IMG/VR virus record: IMGVR_UViG_3300042569_001040
Span: 1-22,331 of that record
DNA from: a virus
DNA: 22,331 nucleotides
Direction: 5' to 3' (one strand)
Part shown: positions 20,196 through 22,331 of the stretch, one piece after another
Layout: each line of letters begins with the position of its first letter
How positions within the stretch are numbered: the stretch's first letter is position 1
Made by a program: the position numbers and the translations under genes
The notes under the pieces: generated by a model
What the model was told of the DNA's origin: nothing
Database searches by the model: none
The model's input: the letters and a program-made list of their open reading frames with translations, nothing else

Positions 20196-20998
20196 GTATA
20201 GTATTTAAAGCAGATGACCATAGTTATACTAGTATTGAAGGTGAAGAATCTATCAAATGGACTAGTGTAACAAGTCTTATATCAAAATTAAAAAAGCCAT
20301 TTGATAAAGTTAAAATAGCTGCTAAATGCTCTAAACAAAAAAAATCAAAATGGTTTGGTATAGCACCAGAAAAAATAATTGAAATCTGGGATAATGAAGC
20401 ACTAAGAGCTACATCATTAGGGACCTTTTATCATAATCAAAGAGAATCAGATCTATGCAGTCTATCTTCATTAGAAGTAGATGGTGTGATAATACCAATA
20501 ATAACTCCGGTACCTGAAGTAAACAATTTAAAGTATGCTCCTTCTCAAAAATTAGAACAAGGTGTATATCCTGAACATATGGTTTATTTAAAGTCTGCAG
20601 GTATATGTGGTCAATCAGATTTAGTAGAAGTAGTTAATGATAAAATTAATATCATTGATTATAAGACAAATAAGAAGATTGATGTTGAATCATATAAGGA
20701 TTGGGATGGGATTAGTGACAAATTACAGGACCCTGTATCACATTTGGATGATTGTAATTTTAACCACTATGCACTACAATTAAGTATATATATGTATATT
20801 ATGTTGAAACATAACCCAAAATTAAAACCAGGTAAACTGTTTATACATCATGTTACATTTGACTTAGATGGAGTAGATGAATGGGGGTATCCTATTACTA
20901 AATATACTGATCAAGGAGATCCGGAAATTAAACAAGTAATACCAATGGAGATACCATATTTAAAAGAAGAAGTTATAGCTATAATTAAATCATTATAA
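20192..20998 (+). CDS. PD-(D/E)XK nuclease (RecB/Cas4-like)
   Basis: A 268-residue protein with the full RecB-type nuclease motif set: SLGTFYHN (75-82) with His81, the conserved G-x3-H; GICGQSDLVEV (137-147) with Asp143; INIIDYKTNKK (152-162) with Asp156-x-Lys158; and HYALQLSIYMYIM (192-204), the Q-x3-Y motif (Gln196, Tyr200). These residues bind divalent metal and cut DNA. No four-Cys Fe-S cluster is evident, so it differs from typical Cas4 and AddB. Such nucleases are known in crAss-like phages. Placed two genes before TerL, it may process replication or packaging DNA ends. It is cotranscribed with TerL. Confidence 0.88.
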   Translation: MSIVFKADDHSYTSIEGEESIKWTSVTSLISKLKKPFDKVKIAAKCSKQKKSKWFGIAPEKIIEIWDNEALRATSLGTFYHNQRESDLCSLSSLEVDGVIIPIITPVPEVNNLKYAPSQKLEQGVYPEHMVYLKSAGICGQSDLVEVVNDKINIIDYKTNKKIDVESYKDWDGISDKLQDPVSHLDDCNFNHYALQLSIYMYIMLKHNPKLKPGKLFIHHVTFDLDGVDEWGYPITKYTDQGDPEIKQVIPMEIPYLKEEVIAIIKSL

Positions 20999-21000
20999 AC

Positions 21001-21516
21001 ATGTTAATAAAACTATTTGATGTACAAAATAATGTAGTAATACCAACTGAACATTGTTATACACTACATGCACTTAAGGATGTTATGGATGAATATCCAG
21101 AAAACTACATTAAGATATACCAGTACTTGTTTTATATGACATGTCCTAATCCTGATATGAATCCATTTTTTCACACACCAGAGATAGATAAAGAAGATTT
21201 AATTCTAGCTGAGATTAAAGCTGAATTTTCTACTGAGGATAAAACAATACATCAAGCATTAGTATTTTGTCAAAGATTATATGAAACTCCTACATATAGA
21301 GCATATAAAGGTATGGCATCTATGTTAGATAGATTAGCTAGATATATGGAGACTACTCCAATTACTGCAGGAAGAGATGGTAATATAAACTCACTTGTAG
21401 CTGCAGCAAAAAACTTTGATCTTATTAGAGCTTCTTTTAAAGGAGTATATAAAGATTTACAGGAAGAGCAATCTAGTAAAGTTAGAGGAGGAATTGGTTT
21501 ATCTTATGATAGTTAA
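21001..21516 (+). CDS. Conserved helical protein preceding TerL (small terminase candidate)
   Basis: A 171-residue protein. After a short beta opening (LIKLFDVQNNVVIPTEHCYTLHALKDVMDEYP) it is almost entirely helical, with two clear blocks, LAEIKAEFSTEDKTIHQALVFCQRLYE and RAYKGMASMLDRLARYMETTPI, then SLVAAAKNFDLIRASFKGVYKDL, and a Gly-rich tail. It resembles proteins conserved just upstream of the terminase in crAss-like phages. Small terminases are helical, of about this size, and usually lie directly before TerL, so it is a candidate for that role. There is no recognisable helix-turn-helix, and the assignment is by position only. It ends two bases before the TerL start. Confidence 0.6.
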   Translation: MLIKLFDVQNNVVIPTEHCYTLHALKDVMDEYPENYIKIYQYLFYMTCPNPDMNPFFHTPEIDKEDLILAEIKAEFSTEDKTIHQALVFCQRLYETPTYRAYKGMASMLDRLARYMETTPITAGRDGNINSLVAAAKNFDLIRASFKGVYKDLQEEQSSKVRGGIGLSYDS

Positions 21517-21518
21517 TT

Positions 21519-22331
21519 ATGGAAAATATGTACACGGATATTCCCACCTGGGATAATGGAACATGGACTACTACATCTTTTGATACAAGAAAAGAATTTG
21601 GTGAGTTTGTGTTTGCATTATTTAAAGAGCCCGGTGAATATGAGTTTGATGATGTCAGCAATAAAGTATTTATATCTGAGTCAACAAAATTCAATATAGA
21701 AAAAGTATATTGTGTAGCTCCATTTAAATCTAAAGATTTTATTAATTATTGGGATGACCAGAAAGCTAAATGCAGATTAGGTTTAATAATTAAATCAGGA
21801 TCTAAAACTTGGTTCCTTACAAGAGATTATTATATGTGGTTAAACTTCTTACCTATTTTTGATAAGGAGGAGCAAAAGTTTGGATTTGCTAAGATAAGAG
21901 ATGCACAATATCACATGGCCTTATATGAGATACTTGCAGAAATAAACTACATGCACGTAGCTATTCTTAAAAAAAGACAGATAGCTAGTTCATACTTTCA
22001 TGCAGGTAAACTTATTAATCAGTTATGGTTTGAAGCTGGGGTTACTTTAAAAATGGGTGCGTCACTTAAAGATTATATCAATGAAAAAGGTACCTGGAAA
22101 TTCTTATCTGAGTATGCAGCATTCTTAAATGAACATACTGCATGGTATAGACCTATGTCTCCAGACAAGGTAATGATGTGGCAACAAAAAATTGAGATAA
22201 GAAAAGGAGATAGAAAAGCTGAAATAGGACTTAAAGGTACTATGCAAGGTATGTCTTTTGAGAAAGATCCAACAAATGGTGTAGGGGGTCCGGTTAAGTT
22301 CTTCTTTCATGAGGAAGCAGGAATTGCTCCC
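21519..22331 (+). CDS. terL: Terminase large subunit, crAss-like (partial, 3' end beyond window)
   Basis: The frame is open from ATG 21519 to the last base: 271 residues, the N-terminal ATPase part of a protein expected to be several hundred residues longer. The ATPase of TerL powers DNA packaging into the prohead; its C-terminal nuclease, not visible here, cuts the genome. Landmarks: a start typical of crAss-like TerL (PTWDNGTWTTTSFDTRKEF), SKDFINYWDDQKAKCRLG, LTRDYYMWLNFLPIFDKEE, the Walker A-like LKKRQIASSY (150-159), GASLKDYINEKGTWKFL, FEKDPTNGVGGP, and the Walker B strand VKFFFHEEAGIAP (259-271) with acidic Glu265-Glu266. The first Gly of the classic P-loop is replaced (R-Q-I-A-S-S). The start follows TAATT, two bases after the previous stop. 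Confidence 0.93.
   Translation, partial: MENMYTDIPTWDNGTWTTTSFDTRKEFGEFVFALFKEPGEYEFDDVSNKVFISESTKFNIEKVYCVAPFKSKDFINYWDDQKAKCRLGLIIKSGSKTWFLTRDYYMWLNFLPIFDKEEQKFGFAKIRDAQYHMALYEILAEINYMHVAILKKRQIASSYFHAGKLINQLWFEAGVTLKMGASLKDYINEKGTWKFLSEYAAFLNEHTAWYRPMSPDKVMMWQQKIEIRKGDRKAEIGLKGTMQGMSFEKDPTNGVGGPVKFFFHEEAGIAP

Overview
The window is part of a double-stranded DNA tailed-phage genome and fits a crAss-like (Crassvirales-type) phage of a Bacteroidota host. The main evidence is the gene cut off by the right edge: its first 271 residues read as the N-terminal ATPase half of a crAss-like large terminase. Supporting signs are the strongly AT-rich sequence, genes all on the plus strand and packed end to end, A-rich translation leaders without a Shine-Dalgarno sequence (many starts follow AAATAAATA(T)C or AATT), and several TAnnTTTG boxes, the -7 element of Bacteroidota promoters. 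TAA, TGA and TAG all act as stops, so the standard bacterial code fits. No tRNA, integrase, transposase or CRISPR array was seen.

Layout. (1) 1-1752: end of an upstream unit (hairpin terminator), two small paralogous phage proteins, a GroES-like co-chaperonin, a DUF3310 protein and a tiny putative lipoprotein. (2) 1911-16121: about 14 kb of receptor-binding and tail-fibre genes. Large beta-rich proteins (beta-helices, YadA-like roll repeats, jelly-roll-like and tip domains) usually alternate with acidic proteins of 42-115 residues. Several large proteins share one of three short N-terminal families, which look like attachment modules carrying different ectodomains. (3) 16124-18461: a lysis and cell-wall cassette with a GH24 endolysin, a holin-like protein, a membrane-anchored coiled-coil protein, a permuted NlpC/P60 (YiiX-like) hydrolase and an L,D-transpeptidase-like (YkuD-type) protein. 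(4) 18580-22331: start of the packaging and virion-assembly operon with conserved small proteins, an HU/IHF-like protein, a Cys-rich protein, a RecB/Cas4-type PD-(D/E)XK nuclease, a helical protein in the position of a small terminase, and TerL.

Transcription appears to be divided by six hairpin terminators (56, 730, 1829, 3504, 6539 and 18484). Most are followed within a few tens of bases by a promoter-like box. The stretch from 6626 to 18461 contains no terminator I can see, so fibre genes and lysis genes may be one 12-kb transcript. The most interesting structure is the fibre array: at least seven large protein/small partner units, shared anchors, and beta-helix domains reused between proteins, with signs that some ectodomains have a different base composition.
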